From Ochotona curzoniae (lineage: Eukaryota > Chordata > Mammalia > Lagomorpha > Ochotonidae), in contig NW_024467121.1 in assembly GCF_017591425.1 (NCBI RefSeq), positions 17,620,707-17,684,706 on the forward strand: 64,000 nt of DNA, written 5' to 3'. Below, in pieces: positions 45,291 to 57,209 of the stretch. Within the stretch, counting starts at the first letter, position 1. Each line of letters begins with the position of its first letter. The notes beneath the pieces were generated by a model. The model saw only the letters and a list, made by a program, of their open reading frames with translations, did not search any database and was not told the DNA's origin. The position numbers were made by a program, and so were the translations under genes.

Positions 45291-46108
45291 GTTATCCTAT
45301 ATGATTTGCATTCTGCCTACATAATTTTCATACATTATATTTAAATTTACATATTTCTGATATTTAACCTCCCCTTTACTTTCATTTCAAACATTAGCTT
45401 TCCTTTGTTTTATGTCAGAATGATATATCCTTTACACTATGGAATTTTACATGAAACTCAACAAAGAGGGTATAAGGAAAAATGTAAATTCATTTAACTG
45501 TATTTTTGTAGCATACCTCTTGCCATTTCTTATGTTCTGTCATATAAATGCATTTTCTTTATATGAAAGGATTTAAAGTAACTGCAGAGTACCTAGATGC
45601 TAAAAGGATTTGAAATTAAAACACTATTAATTAGCTCCTAATTTGCTTTTTCGGAAAATGCTATAGGGTATTGCCTCTCTCCTGTGCCAGGTGCATCTAG
45701 AACCTCCCTGCCTCTCAATCCAGGACCAGTTGAGAATAATAGTAGAGGCAGGGAGTTGAGGATACGCCTGAACTGCTAAGTCAGCACTTTGTAAAGTACT
45801 AACAAAAGGAAGATGCAGAAATTTGAAAAGGGAGAGAGAAATTATCTTTTGTACTTGTGACCTGAATCTCATCATTCAGTTTCTTCTCTTTGTGAAATAT
45901 TGAAATTGTTTATCACTGGGGAAGAAATGTTGGATAAACCTGTCAGGAAGAATATCTTCCTCTTAGCTTGATCAGCTTTACTAAGTGGCTTGATTTTGTT
46001 CTTCGTTTTTTGTTTTGTTTTGTTTTTTAAGAACCTAAACTACATTTAGGTTCAGATGTATCGTTCAGTCCTTCACTTCATCTGCTGAAGTGAAAGACTT
46101 AGTTTCCT

Positions 46109-46433
46109 AAGTGTAGTTGTTTTTTTGTTTTGGGTTTAAAGATTTACTTTTATTGGAAAGGCAGATATAGAGAGGGGATAGACAGAAAGATCTTCCGTCT
46201 ACTGGTTCAGTCCTCAAATGGTCGCAACAGCCTGTGCTGTGCCGATTCAAAGAGCCAGAAGGTTCACAGGTGCAGGATCCCAAGGCTTTGGGCTGCTTTC
46301 CCAGACCACAAGCAGGGAGCTGGGTGGGAAGCAGGGCTGCCAGGACACAAACCAGTGCCCATACGGGATCTTTGTGCATTCAAGGCAAGGATTTAGCCAC
46401 TGAGCCGTCCAGCCAGGCCATGAAGTATAGTTG
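46109..46433 (-). mobile_element. C-repeat SINE with target duplication
   Basis: Body 46120-46422: T-rich start, AAAGATTTACTTTTATTGGAAAGGCAGATATAGAG, GATCTTCCGTCTACTGGTTCAGTCC, CACAAGCAGGGAGCTGGGTGGGAAG, CCAGTGCCCATACGGGATC, TTTAGCCACTGAGCCGTCCAGCCAGGCC. Flanks AAGTGTAGTTG (46109-46119) and AAGTATAGTTG (46423-46433) differ at one base. Confidence 0.93.
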
Positions 46434-49088
46434 GTGTAGGTTTATGTTTCAGTAAGTTTGAATTCCCTGAGCACGTTCCAGTTTGTCAGACTGTATGTAC
46501 ACCAGATTCAAATTCTCAGATTCTAAAACCAAATTCTAGAATATATTCTCCTTGGATTCTTCTGATACACTGATCCAGCCGTTTTGGAAAGAACACTGAT
46601 CATGTGCTAAAATTCTGAAGAGAGAATTGATAACCTCAAAGCTATTGATGCAACTGTCTTTTTAAGTTTTGTTCTTTTTGATTAGTTGCACTATGAAGAA
46701 AGGCTAAAATATTAACAAATAGATCCAAAGATACATTAGAACTTAACACACAGTAGAGGTTGATTTTTAGAATTCTTCGTGAAGGTGTTCTTGTGTGGTG
46801 GCTTTCCTCCACATAGTGATAGAGGCATGGAGGCATCTTTATTTTGTGGCTCTGTCAGTTCTACCCAGGAAAAGGGGGAGGCAAATGTGGAGAAATTATG
46901 TCTGCTCTATTTGAAGCCCCAGTCCTGAAGCAAAAAATGTCACTTGTACTCTTATGTCCTTCAAATGCATATTTGGCCTGAGGTTAGCAAATGTGGCTTC
47001 ACCATGTGCCCTGCCACAGTCTTGGATCTCTGGAAGCAGAGAACTGCGAACTGAGTTTGGTGGACAGCTAATAGTCTCTGCCACAGATATCCTTTGTTGT
47101 ATTTTTCCCCAGATTTCCTAGAGAATAGGAATGATGGGAGATTGCCATGCCTTTTCCCTGGAATACCTGAATTGTTAGATTTGGCTTGATTCCAAGAATC
47201 TGTTTTTAAGCAGAATTCTGAGTGATTGTTATTTTCAGAAATGTTGGGGAAAACATTGTTTTAAGAGGTAATTAGTTCATAGACAATTTGTATATTTGTT
47301 GTAGTCTTAAGCTAAGTACACTGTGTTGTATGGAATAATGACCAGCAAAATGAAATCCATTTTCTGGCACCTGTGTTTTACCTTCGGTCTTTAGAATTAG
47401 GCTACAGGCTTTATTGTAAGACAAGATTATATTTGTGACTCCATTATGTAACAATACTATATCTGTTCCAAATTGAATTTTTCTTGGAATAGGTGATCAA
47501 TTCATTTAGTTGACCAAGTGTATCAGTCATTTTTGACATGGTGATCAGATACGTAGAATACATCACTTTCTGACAGCTGCTTAATACATAGGTCAGTGTA
47601 TAAGATTGACTAGTAATGAAATCTTGAGGGTTTTTATTCTCACTCTTGTCATAATGTTGAACACTTTCAAAACCCCATCATGGAATTTAAAAGTCAAAGT
47701 GTATTGGAGGAACAGTGGTTGATTACTTATCATTGACCAAAAAGTTACTTATCATCATAAAAATGAGGCCTGGAAGCCTTGTCCACACAGCATTTTGAAC
47801 ATATCGAGCAAACTAAAAAACTATGGATTATCTGTTTAGTAAGTAAATTTCAATTCTAGACTACCTAGTCTGTGCTACTCAGCAGTCTTATGGGCCATGT
47901 CCCTTTGGAAAATTTGGAATGTGCCCAGGTAGTTCAAACCAACGTGAATATTAGCCTAAGATTATCATATTCAGGAAATTAAGTCTCCCCCTTCACATGA
48001 GAAGTATTCTAAAAATCTGTTTGAGCCATTGATCTTCTTGTTACAAGATATAATTTAGAACTAACTGTGAAATCCTTTGTGGTAAGAGAAAATCTCTTTT
48101 TAACTCTGAAGGAGTATTATTATCATTTGTTATCTGCACAATTAGGAAGCAGCAGAGTACAACAGAGGCTTTGCTGTATAAATGATCTTTGTTGCTTAGA
48201 GCATTTTAAGTCATTGCAGCATGTGTTAACAAATGATCTTCTTCCCATCTCCATTTTCATAATAGCATGTAGGTTTGTTTGAAAGCTGTGCAAGCAATGG
48301 CCCCACAGTCCAGGAACACTGTGTTAGTCATCCAAAGAGGAAACAGGAGTCCATGGGACGTTTCTTGTATCTTTTTTCTAAAGGTTTAATTGAAGCAGAA
48401 GTGTTATTGGCAGTGATGGAGAAAAATCAAAGTTTTTACATCAAATATTACTTCAGTGTGCATGCTGTGTGGGTAAGGTTGATAGATGTTAACTTCTTTC
48501 TAGAATGAAGCTCTGTGGCTGCTAGTCAGCATCTGCAAATGGAAGTTTCTGTAATACTGAAGTCAAGGAAACATTTCACTTTTGCCTCTGAGATGTTCTA
48601 CAGACAGATCCTGTGGCTGGGCAGGTGTGTAGTCTTTGAGTCTATTAATGAGCTGTTAACTCTGCAGCTAAGTCTCAGGAACACACTGTGTTCTTCTCGT
48701 ATCCATAGTCCGTTTGCCTGGTTTCTTTGAAAAGCTGAAAAGTTGTGCTTCATCTCTGTCTGAGTACAGGGTAAAACAGTGAAGAAACAGGAAAATCTAC
48801 CTAAATCGATTCAGCCTTGAGTTTATCAGTAACCTGAGTTAACTCTGTCATGATTTCACCTTGTTTCGAGAACAAGTGTTTAAACTAGACTATTGCCAAG
48901 ATCTTTTAAATCCAACATTTCAAGTAACTGACAGTCACTTCAGGACCAGCCATTAATCAAAACCACAGTATGACTAAATTCTGTCACTTTCCCCTAACAA
49001 CCCCATTTCTTGGTCTTTTTTCCTCTTTGCTGATAATCCTTTAAGCCCCCAAACCCCTGTTCTCATTGCATAAACTCTATAGTCATAG
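46434..49088. other. Unique intron sequence
   Basis: I see no exon, RNA gene or clear repeat over this 2.6 kb. It is mixed-composition intron sequence with only short, unrelated ORFs. Confidence 0.5.
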
Positions 49089-49130
49089 GTCATATAATAT
49101 AAGTCATATAATATAAGTCATATAATATAA
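49089..49130. repeat. Tandem repeat, 14-bp unit x3, perfect
   Basis: GTCATATAATATAA occurs three times end to end (49089-49102, 49103-49116, 49117-49130) with no mismatch. A related AGTCATAGG precedes it. Each unit contains the palindromic core ATATAATAT-like AT sequence. It is a minisatellite-scale array. Confidence 0.95.
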
Positions 49131-49618
49131 GCTCTCAGGGAAGTAGATTACAGTGTAGTTTGTCCTAAGGAATTTTTATTTCAATATCAGTCTTGAGCTT
49201 CAGACCAAAAGATGTGCAATTCCAAGAAGGAAAGGAAATTTAGGAAGAGAAAAGAGGAAGATAGATGTGAGGTTTGCTTGTGATGACTGTAGTTCCCACA
49301 TGCGTTCCCAGTATCATTGCTAACAGTCTCTCTTCCACTTCTCAGAAGTGTCCTCACTCAGATGGTGAGTTGTTTGGTCACCCTGGGGACAAAACAAGTT
49401 TTTGTGCTGCCCCTAAGTCAGAGCAGAAGGAAGAAAACTAAAAGCTCGAGTTCATGTAGAGCATCCTTTATATCAAATTCTGGACTTGGCATGTATTTTG
49501 TTGTTCTAACTGAGCCTAATGAAATCTTCTATCTAACCATTAAACTACACATGGAGATCAGACCAGGGACTTTGATGGAATCATTTATTGGGAAATGGAC
49601 TGAATGATGTTATTGCAC

Positions 49619-49645
<27 letters not shown>
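49619..49645. repeat. T27 homopolymer
   Basis: Twenty-seven uninterrupted T bases are not followed by C-repeat sequence, unlike the other T-runs in this window. On the minus strand this would be a poly-A following the sequence at 49646-49910. No AATAAA signal is obvious there, so a processed-transcript insertion is only a possibility. Confidence 0.85.
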
Positions 49646-49652
<7 letters not shown>

Positions 49653-50108
49653 GGCTCAGTCAGCAAGACATGAGGATCATAAAGTCTAAAAACTGCATTG
49701 TGTTAAGTTGAGCACATGGGAAAATGTCCTGAGGACAGAACATCACACAGTATTTCGTAGGAATCTTGGTGCCTTACACTGTCCTATGACCCATGAGGCA
49801 GGGTAGGGACAAGGAAGCCAGGGACATGGCATCCATCCTGAAGGAGCTTCAGGAATCGTTAAGGTAAACAGTAAGAGTGAAGCAGCCACAGTAAGAGACC
49901 GCAGTTTATTAGTGAGTCATCTTTGCCTATTCTTAGAATTATGAAGTAGGAATTCTTAAAATGAAGTCCATTCACCAGAACTCCCTTTGTCCAAGGAGGC
50001 CAAACACCTTGTGGTTTGTGCCCCAGTCATCAATCTGACATTTGACTTCTTTTCTTTTATGCCTCATATTTAGGATGCCACATATTCATACAAAGGCTAG
50101 TAGAACTG

Positions 50109-50120
50109 CTTTTCTTTCTC

Positions 50121-50186
<66 letters not shown>

Positions 50187-50196
50187 CTTTCTCTAG
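50109..50196. repeat. (CTTT)n microsatellite
   Basis: A perfect CTTT array runs from 50121 to 50186 (about 16.5 units), with imperfect CT-rich flanks to 50196. In the CELF2 transcript it is a long U/C tract followed by CTCTAG, so it resembles a polypyrimidine tract with an AG. It may be unstable in length. Confidence 0.96.
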
Positions 50197-50811
50197 TGTT
50201 GCTGAAACAAAGGGAAGTGACAAATATGTGCTTAAGCTCCTTTTAGAGTTTCGAAATCTGAATACACTCATTAGACAGCAGCAGGTTTTATTTCAAATAA
50301 CAAACTGTTATAGGGAATTTTTGCTTCTGAGGGGCATACCATAAAATGTACAGTTGGGGGAAATTTTGTTGTACCCTGAGTGAGAATGTCGTCAAAATGA
50401 TTCCATTAAAATTGACTGACTATTTAGAGGCTGTGTAAATGGATGTTCAGAGTATTCAAAGGCCATGCAAATGGTGAACTTGGCTAGTTCCAAGTAATTA
50501 CTTTAGAAAGCAAGACAATAAAATCAATTCCAAACCCTATTAAAGGGCTCGTGGTCATCACTTAGAAAGAGGCTCCCTTGTCCTCCCTCCCATCTAGGGA
50601 CCAATTGGGAGCAGCTCAGAGAATAGCAGGCATGTCGATGCTGCCTTTCTGCATCTCTGTTCCATTGGCTATGAAATTGAGATAATGCTGCCTGTCGCTG
50701 GCCTGCCTCAAGGAAACCTCAGGAGGATCTGTTTGGGCTCAGAACTTTATGAAGAAATACGATAAATTAAAGGTGAATGATGAACTCTAACATGTACAAA
50801 ACAATTGGAAA

Positions 50812-51045
50812 AAAAAATTTTTTTTTGTTTGATAGACAGGGACAGAAATTTCCCATCTGCTGATTCACTCGCTGATTGTCTACAATAGCCCCAAGGTTAA
50901 CTGGATTGAAGCTAGAATCCCAGGTCTCCAACTTTAGCCACCTTCTGCCCATTAACTGGAATCTGGAATCGAGGGTGGAAGAGATGCTCAACCCAGGCAC
51001 TTCAGGACGGCATGTGGCGTCTCCAGCCAAAAGCCCACCACATTT
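50812..51045 (-). mobile_element. C-repeat SINE, old copy
   Basis: Reverse-strand copy: a T9 run and TTTGATAGACAGGGACAGAAATTTCCCATCTGCTGATTCACTCGC, CAATAGCCCCAAGGTTAACTGGATTGAAGCTAG, TGGAATCTGGAATCGAGGGTGGAAGAGATGC, ending CAGCCAAAAGCCCACCA. It is substantially diverged, with deletions. Confidence 0.75.
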
Positions 51046-53219
51046 AGCCTTTTTATGTATATGCTGAGAGCTGAGTTGCACATCTTCAATTTAAGCTACT
51101 TAATATAATGAACCTTTGATAAAGTTACAGTTAACATGTTATAAATAAGACACGGCGGGGGGGAGATGTTGAGTCATTGTCATTTATCAAACAGATTGTC
51201 AATCTGAGTGTTGGACTTGCTGCAAAGATTATGCGTGAAATATTAGAGAAGTATCCAGGATCACTCTGAAAACTATCATTGTCTCTACAATGAGAACTCA
51301 GGGACCACTTTATACTTAATTCCAAAAATGAATTCTTACATGATTTCCACTGTTCCAGGCAATGTGCAAAATGCCTCCTTCCCTATTTATCTGAAATATG
51401 GCTTAAATATTGTTGAAATCGGGTGGAAGCAATTATCATGGTTAAAAATATTAGCTCTCCAGAGTTATATACTACAAGAACAGTCTAAAATAAGTACAAA
51501 TCTTTATATTAGCCTAACCATACAGTTTCTGTAGTCAGCTGGTTTGCCTCTTCATTTTACTCAGACTGTGAAGATAGGAGAGGAGATAATGACATTTCAC
51601 TCAAATTCTAGGAAAATGTGCTCATTTCATTCTGGATTGCAGGCAATCCTCATGAGAGTTCGTATATACCTAGAGCAGATCAGTGAAAAGTTAGAATGGC
51701 ATTGATAAGTGCTGAGGTACAGAGCTGAGCTGTATTTTATTCATGCTAGCAAAAGGAACCTATACTCTTAGTCTGTACAGATACAAGTTGATGTGCTGTT
51801 GGAGCAGGACAGTGAAGTTGAGACTTAGGAGGTTGGCCTGGCCTAAGAGCATCAAAAAGCTGAGTGTGCTGAGTTGAGAATCCTAAGAAAGTAGGTATGC
51901 TTTTTAACCTACTCTCATTGCCACTAGACTCCTAATTATAATGCCGTCCTTTCCTCAAGAGAGTCTATACTATGAAATAACCTCATATTAGAAGCTTCCT
52001 TTTAATGAGGTCCCTAAGTACTTTAGAAGCTAAATCCTTTTTAATTGCATTCAAGACAGAACTATCTTACAGCGCATTTAACCCTACGGCACCTTCCTTG
52101 ATACTGTGTGAAGTTATCTTGGTTCCCTGCACCTAAAGCCTGATCAAGCGGCTCAGTCCTGGCTGAAGCAGCAGCTTCACCGGCTCCACTTCCCTTGTGT
52201 CAGCCTCGCAGGACCACTCGGTCAGTGAATAGGGCCAGTCATGTGTCTTTTAAGGATGCTGCCTGATGCAGCCTTTAGTTAAGGTGCTGTGTTCATCCTT
52301 ACTGTTTGTTTTTGATTTTTGTGTTTCCTTTTTACCTCCAGAGAAAAATAAGGTCCTCTATACTATTGTTGAGATTGGTAATTCAAAAATACAAAATGCA
52401 GTCAAAATCTACCACTTGCTTATTAGTTCTCATTCCAAGGGTCAAACGACTTTTTCTGGAACACAGGAGACAGCTTTTCATTCTTCATACTCTTGCCTCT
52501 GGTGCCTTAGCAAACGTGCACCTCACCCAGAAACTCACCTTCCTCTCATGCTTAAAAGCAGAATATGAGAGTTCAGGAAACCGCTCAACATGACTGGCCC
52601 ATCATGAGGAAGAAAGGATGACGTTGAAATTCTTCAGATACTTTTACAGCTATTAGACAATTTGAAATTACATAATATAAGTGGCTTATTTCAAAGAACC
52701 AAGAAAGGGGAAAAAGCAGATTCCTGCAATTTTGCCTGTGATATCTGTTCCATCTGTGTCGTGCTTTGGTGGAAATTTGCATAATAATAGGTGAAGAAGT
52801 GTTGCAGTACACAGTAGTCTTCAGTTTCTTTGCCAACAGGCTTAGAAATGCAGTAGATTCATCTAGGTTAAAAAAAAGAAAAAGGAAAAAAAAATTGACA
52901 TTTTCCTGGAAGATTCCGAGATTGGACTACTTGTCACAGTGTCATGGGAATAACAGGTGTCTCTTCCCGGGGAAGTCTCTGGGGGCCGTAGGAGAAAGGC
53001 AGTAACCTTCATCTTGTGGCCAGTTAACAAGAACATGATGATACTGGTAAGGTGACTAAACTGAGCAAAGGTTCGGCCTTGCCACCAAAGCTAGTGAGCT
53101 CACCATACCCTCGTGATGGAGAAGTTGGCTGCTGTCTAGAAGTGATGCCACTGAGCAAGTCATTCCAGCTCATTGGGAGGCATAGGATTGCTCGTCCAGG
53201 CAGCCAGAGAAAGAAATAC
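51046..53219. other. Unique intron sequence
   Basis: I see no recognisable exon or repeat apart from an A-rich patch at about 52869-52895. A somewhat GC-richer patch at 52135-52260 (GCGGCTCAGTCCTGG, CACCGGCTCCAC, GCCTCGCAGGACCACTCGG) is unassigned. Confidence 0.5.
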
Positions 53220-53220
53220 A

Positions 53221-53536
53221 AGGGATGAGCATTGTGGCACAGTGGTTTATGGGGATGCCTGAATGTCTCATATCAGAGGACCTAGGGATGAGGCTCACAT
53301 CTCATTTCAATCCTGCTTCTCGCTCATGTGCCCTGGCAGCAGCAGACTGGTTCAAAACCCTAGGGCACTGCCTACCACGTGGGCATGTTGGGTGTTGTTT
53401 CTCACTGCCTGCTCCAGCCTGGCCCAACCTTGGCTGTTATTTAGGGGCTGAACCAGCAGGTAGAAGATCTTGATATAGCTCTGTGTCTCTTTCTGTCACT
53501 CTGCTTTTTAAGTAGATGAAATGAAAAAAAAAAAAA
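53221..53536 (+). mobile_element. C-repeat SINE
   Basis: Forward copy: GGGATGAGCATTGTGGCACAGTGGTTTATGGGGATGCCTGAATG head, CCCTGGCAGCAGCAGACTGG, AACCCTAGGGCACTGCC, CCACGTGGGCATG, CTGAACCAGCAGGTAGAAGATC, TCACTCTGCTTTTTAAGTAGATG and an A13 tail. Confidence 0.9.
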
Positions 53537-54755
53537 GTTTTAAAAAGGATGTGCAAATCTGCCTTGTCAGTGAAAGTTTCCCAAGGTATTCCCTTGGGCT
53601 GGCATTCGGCAGTCCAAACAGTGGGGTCCTCATAATTCAAGTTCTGAAAACAGAATGGCAACATTATTTCTTTGCTTCCTAGGTAGTGGGCAGATGGTAA
53701 TACTTTCTACATCAGGGTGCCAATTATATCGAACTCTATAAAACTAAGCTAATTGGGTATGGTTTCATTAAAAGTTGGGTTCTGCGGGATGAGGTATTTC
53801 TATTGGGTAGATTCTGTTCTAGCTGTGGAAGTCCTGCTTTCACATAAGAAATCAAAAGGGTTGTCTTAGGTGACTGTTAAAGCAGCATTTAAGCCAAGAG
53901 AGGCTTAGGTTGGGAGGAGAAAAAAAGACATGTTAGGTGGCATGAAGTAGCTTTGGATGTCTTTTTAAGTAAAGTGAAAGCCTTTTCCAGGATGGTTAAA
54001 GCAATGCTCTTATGAGAGACATTGACTTCAAAGAGGGTTCTTCTACTAGTAATTATGGGCTGGTTTGGCCTCTGAGTTGCTTATGCGACTGAATGTAGTC
54101 TGGATTTCTGTTGCCTTCCTTCATTTGTTCAGTGGCAAAGGCTAGAGAGTTGGGTAGGTGTACAGCTAGCTAATTAAAACATTCTGTGATTCTCTAGAAA
54201 GGACATAGAAGCATCCAGAAAGCAGTGCCACCTTAACTTTCTCTGGCTTTCTTTCCCCCTTAAGTTTAAAGCTGTAAAAGATTGGAGTGTGTCACAAAAC
54301 AAAACCCCCTTGTCTTCAGATAGAAATTGAGACAAGTCATTTTTATTTGCATAGCCATTTTCTGCAGGCCTGTCATTCATACTGCTCAGTTTATTTCATT
54401 GTAGCCATATTGGTTTGACATGTAAGTACATTCAGAGGAGCCACCATGCACTTTTTAAATGTACCTTATGAAATGAGTAACATCTTCTTAACTTGTATCG
54501 TGCACCTCTTGAAAACTGGCAATATATTGAGGACATATTTGAAAAAAAAAAACGCATGGGAGACCCAGGCCCAGGAAGGCTGCTTGGTAATAGGGTATCT
54601 GACTTGGATTTATGCAGTGCCAGTTCTTTCTCTTGGCAGGTAAACTTCTGCCAGAAGAAAGGAATCCATCCACAACTCAAGGAGACCAGATTACCTCCTA
54701 GGAATCTTCTTTGTACTTTCCAGCACTGCACTGTCTTTTGTCTCAAAAAATCAGG

Positions 54756-55115
54756 CATGCAGTAAATTTTTTTGAAAAGATTTATTTATTTATTGGAAAG
54801 TCAGATTTACAGAGAGGAGGAGAGACAGAGAGGAAGATCTTCCGTCCGATGATTCACTCCCCAAGTGAGCACAACAGCCAATGCTATGCCGATCCGAAGC
54901 CAGGAGCCAGGAACTTCTTTCTGGGTGTCCCACACGGGTGCAGGGTCCCAAAGCTTTGGGCCGTCCTTGACTGCTTTCCTAGGCTACAGGCAGGGAACTG
55001 GATGGGAAGTGGAGCTGCCGGGATTAGAACCAGTGCCCATATGGGATCCCAGGGTGTTCAAGGCAAGGACTTTAGCCGCTAGGCCACGCCTCCGGGCTCC
55101 ATGCAGTTAATTTTT
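54756..55115 (-). mobile_element. C-repeat SINE, younger subfamily, with target duplication
   Basis: Body 54772-55099: AAAAGATTTATTTATTTATTGGAAAGTCAGATTTACAGAGAGGAGGAG, GATCTTCCGTCCGATGATTCACTCCCCAAGTGAGC, GCCAGGAGCCAGGAACTTC, GGGAACTGGATGGGAAGTGG, CCATATGGGATCCCAGGGTGTTC, GCCGCTAGGCCACGCCTCCGGGC. Flanking CATGCAGTAAATTTTT (54756-54771) and CATGCAGTTAATTTTT (55100-55115) differ at one base. It is one of the most intact copies, with both ends present. Confidence 0.96.
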
Positions 55116-55964
55116 ATACTACTACAAAATTACTTTTCAAAAAGTTAAAACTAAATTTTTAAAAATTAATGCAAGGGGTTTTGTTTGCTTTTTTTTAAGC
55201 TTGAGGTGCTTTGTAGAAACTGAAAGTAGGGGATCTTGGCAGGGGCAAAGCCAGTGATTGTTGTATGAAAGAGATTCGTTTGAGAAAATGTGCTCTTTCA
55301 TCAGCAACCTTTGGATTTTAAAATAAAATTGTTCTCTACATGGTGGCTAAGATTGAAGGAGAAAAGAAATTACAAAAGAAATCAAGTATGAGAAGTTGGC
55401 CCTCTTTTGACTTCAAGTAGCTTGCATGCTTCGGGCTTAACAACAAACCACCATCCAGTTGAAATTTGGTTTGTATGAAGTAGGCACCTGCCTTGCTTAC
55501 AAATGTGTGTATAGAAGAGCTTCATTCACAGAAAACGGAGGTGGAAAAAAAACATGGCAAATTCACTAATTTAGCCTTCCAGGCCCTTAGTCCCTTGATC
55601 TGTCAGCCCTTAGAATTCAAAGGCAGCCTGCGGAGCGATTTTTGATTCACAACATGAGTTTATTGATGTCCTGAATTTGAATACATCTTACATTTTTCTA
55701 CCAGAACTGTATCTTTGTTTTCAAAAAGAAGTAAAGTCCAGAAATGAATCAGAAATGAATTAGTTATGATCATTCTGTGGCTATTTTTGAATGTGTAATT
55801 GCTTATAGTTAGAAAACAAGGCAGGTTTCACATGCTAAAGATGTGCAAGGCTGTCTCTCCAGCCTGTGCTGGAGGTCAGGGAGGAGAGATGAGTGGAGAG
55901 ATGGGTGTTCTTGTACACAACACTGTAAGCTTCAGATCTGAAACAATTTTTAAATTACTGCCTT

Positions 55965-56240
55965 ATTTTTTAAAGGTTTATTTATTTTATTAGAAAGGTG
56001 GATTTACAGAGGGAAGGAGAGACAGAGAGAAAGATCCTTCATCCACTGGTACCTTTCCCAAATGACCACAACCACCAAAGCTGAGCCAATCTGAAGCCAG
56101 GAGCTTCTTTTGGGTCTCCAACACAGGTACAGGGTCCCAAGGCTTTGGAACATCCTCTGGGGCATGAATCAGTGGCCATTTGGGGTACCAGCACTTGCAG
56201 ATGGAAGATTAGCCAACTGAACCATCACACTGCACTGCCA
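55965..56240 (-). mobile_element. C-repeat SINE with internal deletion
   Basis: Reverse-strand copy: TTTTTTAAAGGTTTATTTATTTTATTAGAAAGGTGGATTTACAG, CCACTGGTACC, AATCTGAAGCCAGGAGCTTCTTTTGGGTCTCC, GGCTTTGGAACATCCTCTGGGGCATGAATCAGTGGCC. The stretch between the last two modules (normally the AGGCCACAAGCAGGGAGCTGG region) is missing, about 50 bp. Confidence 0.9.
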
Positions 56241-57158
56241 CCCCACTGCCTGAAATTTTTAGCTTATGTGCTTTGCCACAGAATTGTGGAAGATTATCTA
56301 TTACCTTCGCTCTTCATTCCTCAAGTTGCACAGTAAATTGGTTGTACATCAAAAAGTGTTCCACAATTGCCCATCTTACAACATTGTTGAAGAATAGTAT
56401 CAGAAAAAAAAATAGCAACTAGAGCCTGGAGCATTCTGAAAAGGCTGTTTGACACTTAAGGGAATGCCTTATGTGAGAGAATTTATCTCCATTGCAGGCT
56501 GGAGGCTACACAGAAGTCATTAGAATGGTTTCAGCAGCAGTAGAGGCTCCTGGATTGGCTTTTGCCACTGGAAGAGTAGATTACTCATATGCACCTGCAA
56601 TTTCTGCCCTGCAGCTGCTAAGTGACTCTTTGAATAAATGAGAGCCATTCAAGTGACTGACCTCCTATGCCTGATCCTGAATTCTTTCAAAACTGACACA
56701 CGTGTGTAATAAGAACTGCCTGATTGTCCAAATTTTAGACTCTGAGAGCCTTAGGGAAAGCTGCCTTTTCAACATGTTGGCTCCAGGACTCTGATCTTAC
56801 TTTTGTTCCTCTCACTCTTTTGTTTAGAAACCTCAGAAGAAGTTCCTTTAATGAGCATGGCATCAGTTTAGTGATCTTAGATAACATTTTGTGTGGCTCT
56901 GTCTGTGGCAACCTTCTTGCTGAAGAGCATCAATAAATTGCTGTTTGACTGGGGGTAAGCCATGATTCCAGTTGCCTCGAGAAAAGCTGTGCTTTTTTCC
57001 CCTTGAAGTGTTCTTACCAAGAGTTTTTCAGAGAAACAGCTGTGGTTTTGAAAAAGAAAAATTGTGATAATCCAGATGGTTTCTTTGAGGATGAATCTAC
57101 TTGATCATTTAAAATTAAAGTCTTTCACTGAGATTGTTTTCGTTATAATTTTGAATAT

Positions 57159-57159
<1 letters not shown>

Positions 57160-57207
<48 letters not shown>
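57160..57207 (+). repeat. (GT)24 microsatellite in CELF2 intron
   Basis: Forty-eight bases of perfect GT repeat lie on the strand transcribed as CELF2 pre-mRNA, about 5.3 kb before the 62539 exon. GU-rich and UGU-containing RNA is the known binding preference of CELF proteins, so the transcript carries a potential site for its own product. Z-DNA formation is also typical for such tracts. Confidence 0.97.

Positions 57208-57209
<2 letters not shown>

Noticed and set aside
49089..49130. CRISPR-like direct repeats
   Set aside because: The units are contiguous without spacers, only 14 bp long, and in a mammalian intron.
49646..49910. Processed pseudogene on the minus strand next to T27
   Set aside because: No AATAAA, no recognisable reading frame and no target duplication were found. 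I keep it only as a low-interest question.
50042..50344. A 100-codon frame with Ser-Phe-Phe-Leu repeats, and its Lys/Glu-rich complement
   Set aside because: Both are translations of the CTTT microsatellite.
53225..53473. 82-codon frame and similar 60-140 codon frames inside SINEs (for example 36624-37046, 43494-43844, 54711-55082)
   Set aside because: They are translations of C-repeat SINEs. Similar peptides recur at each copy because the repeats are related.
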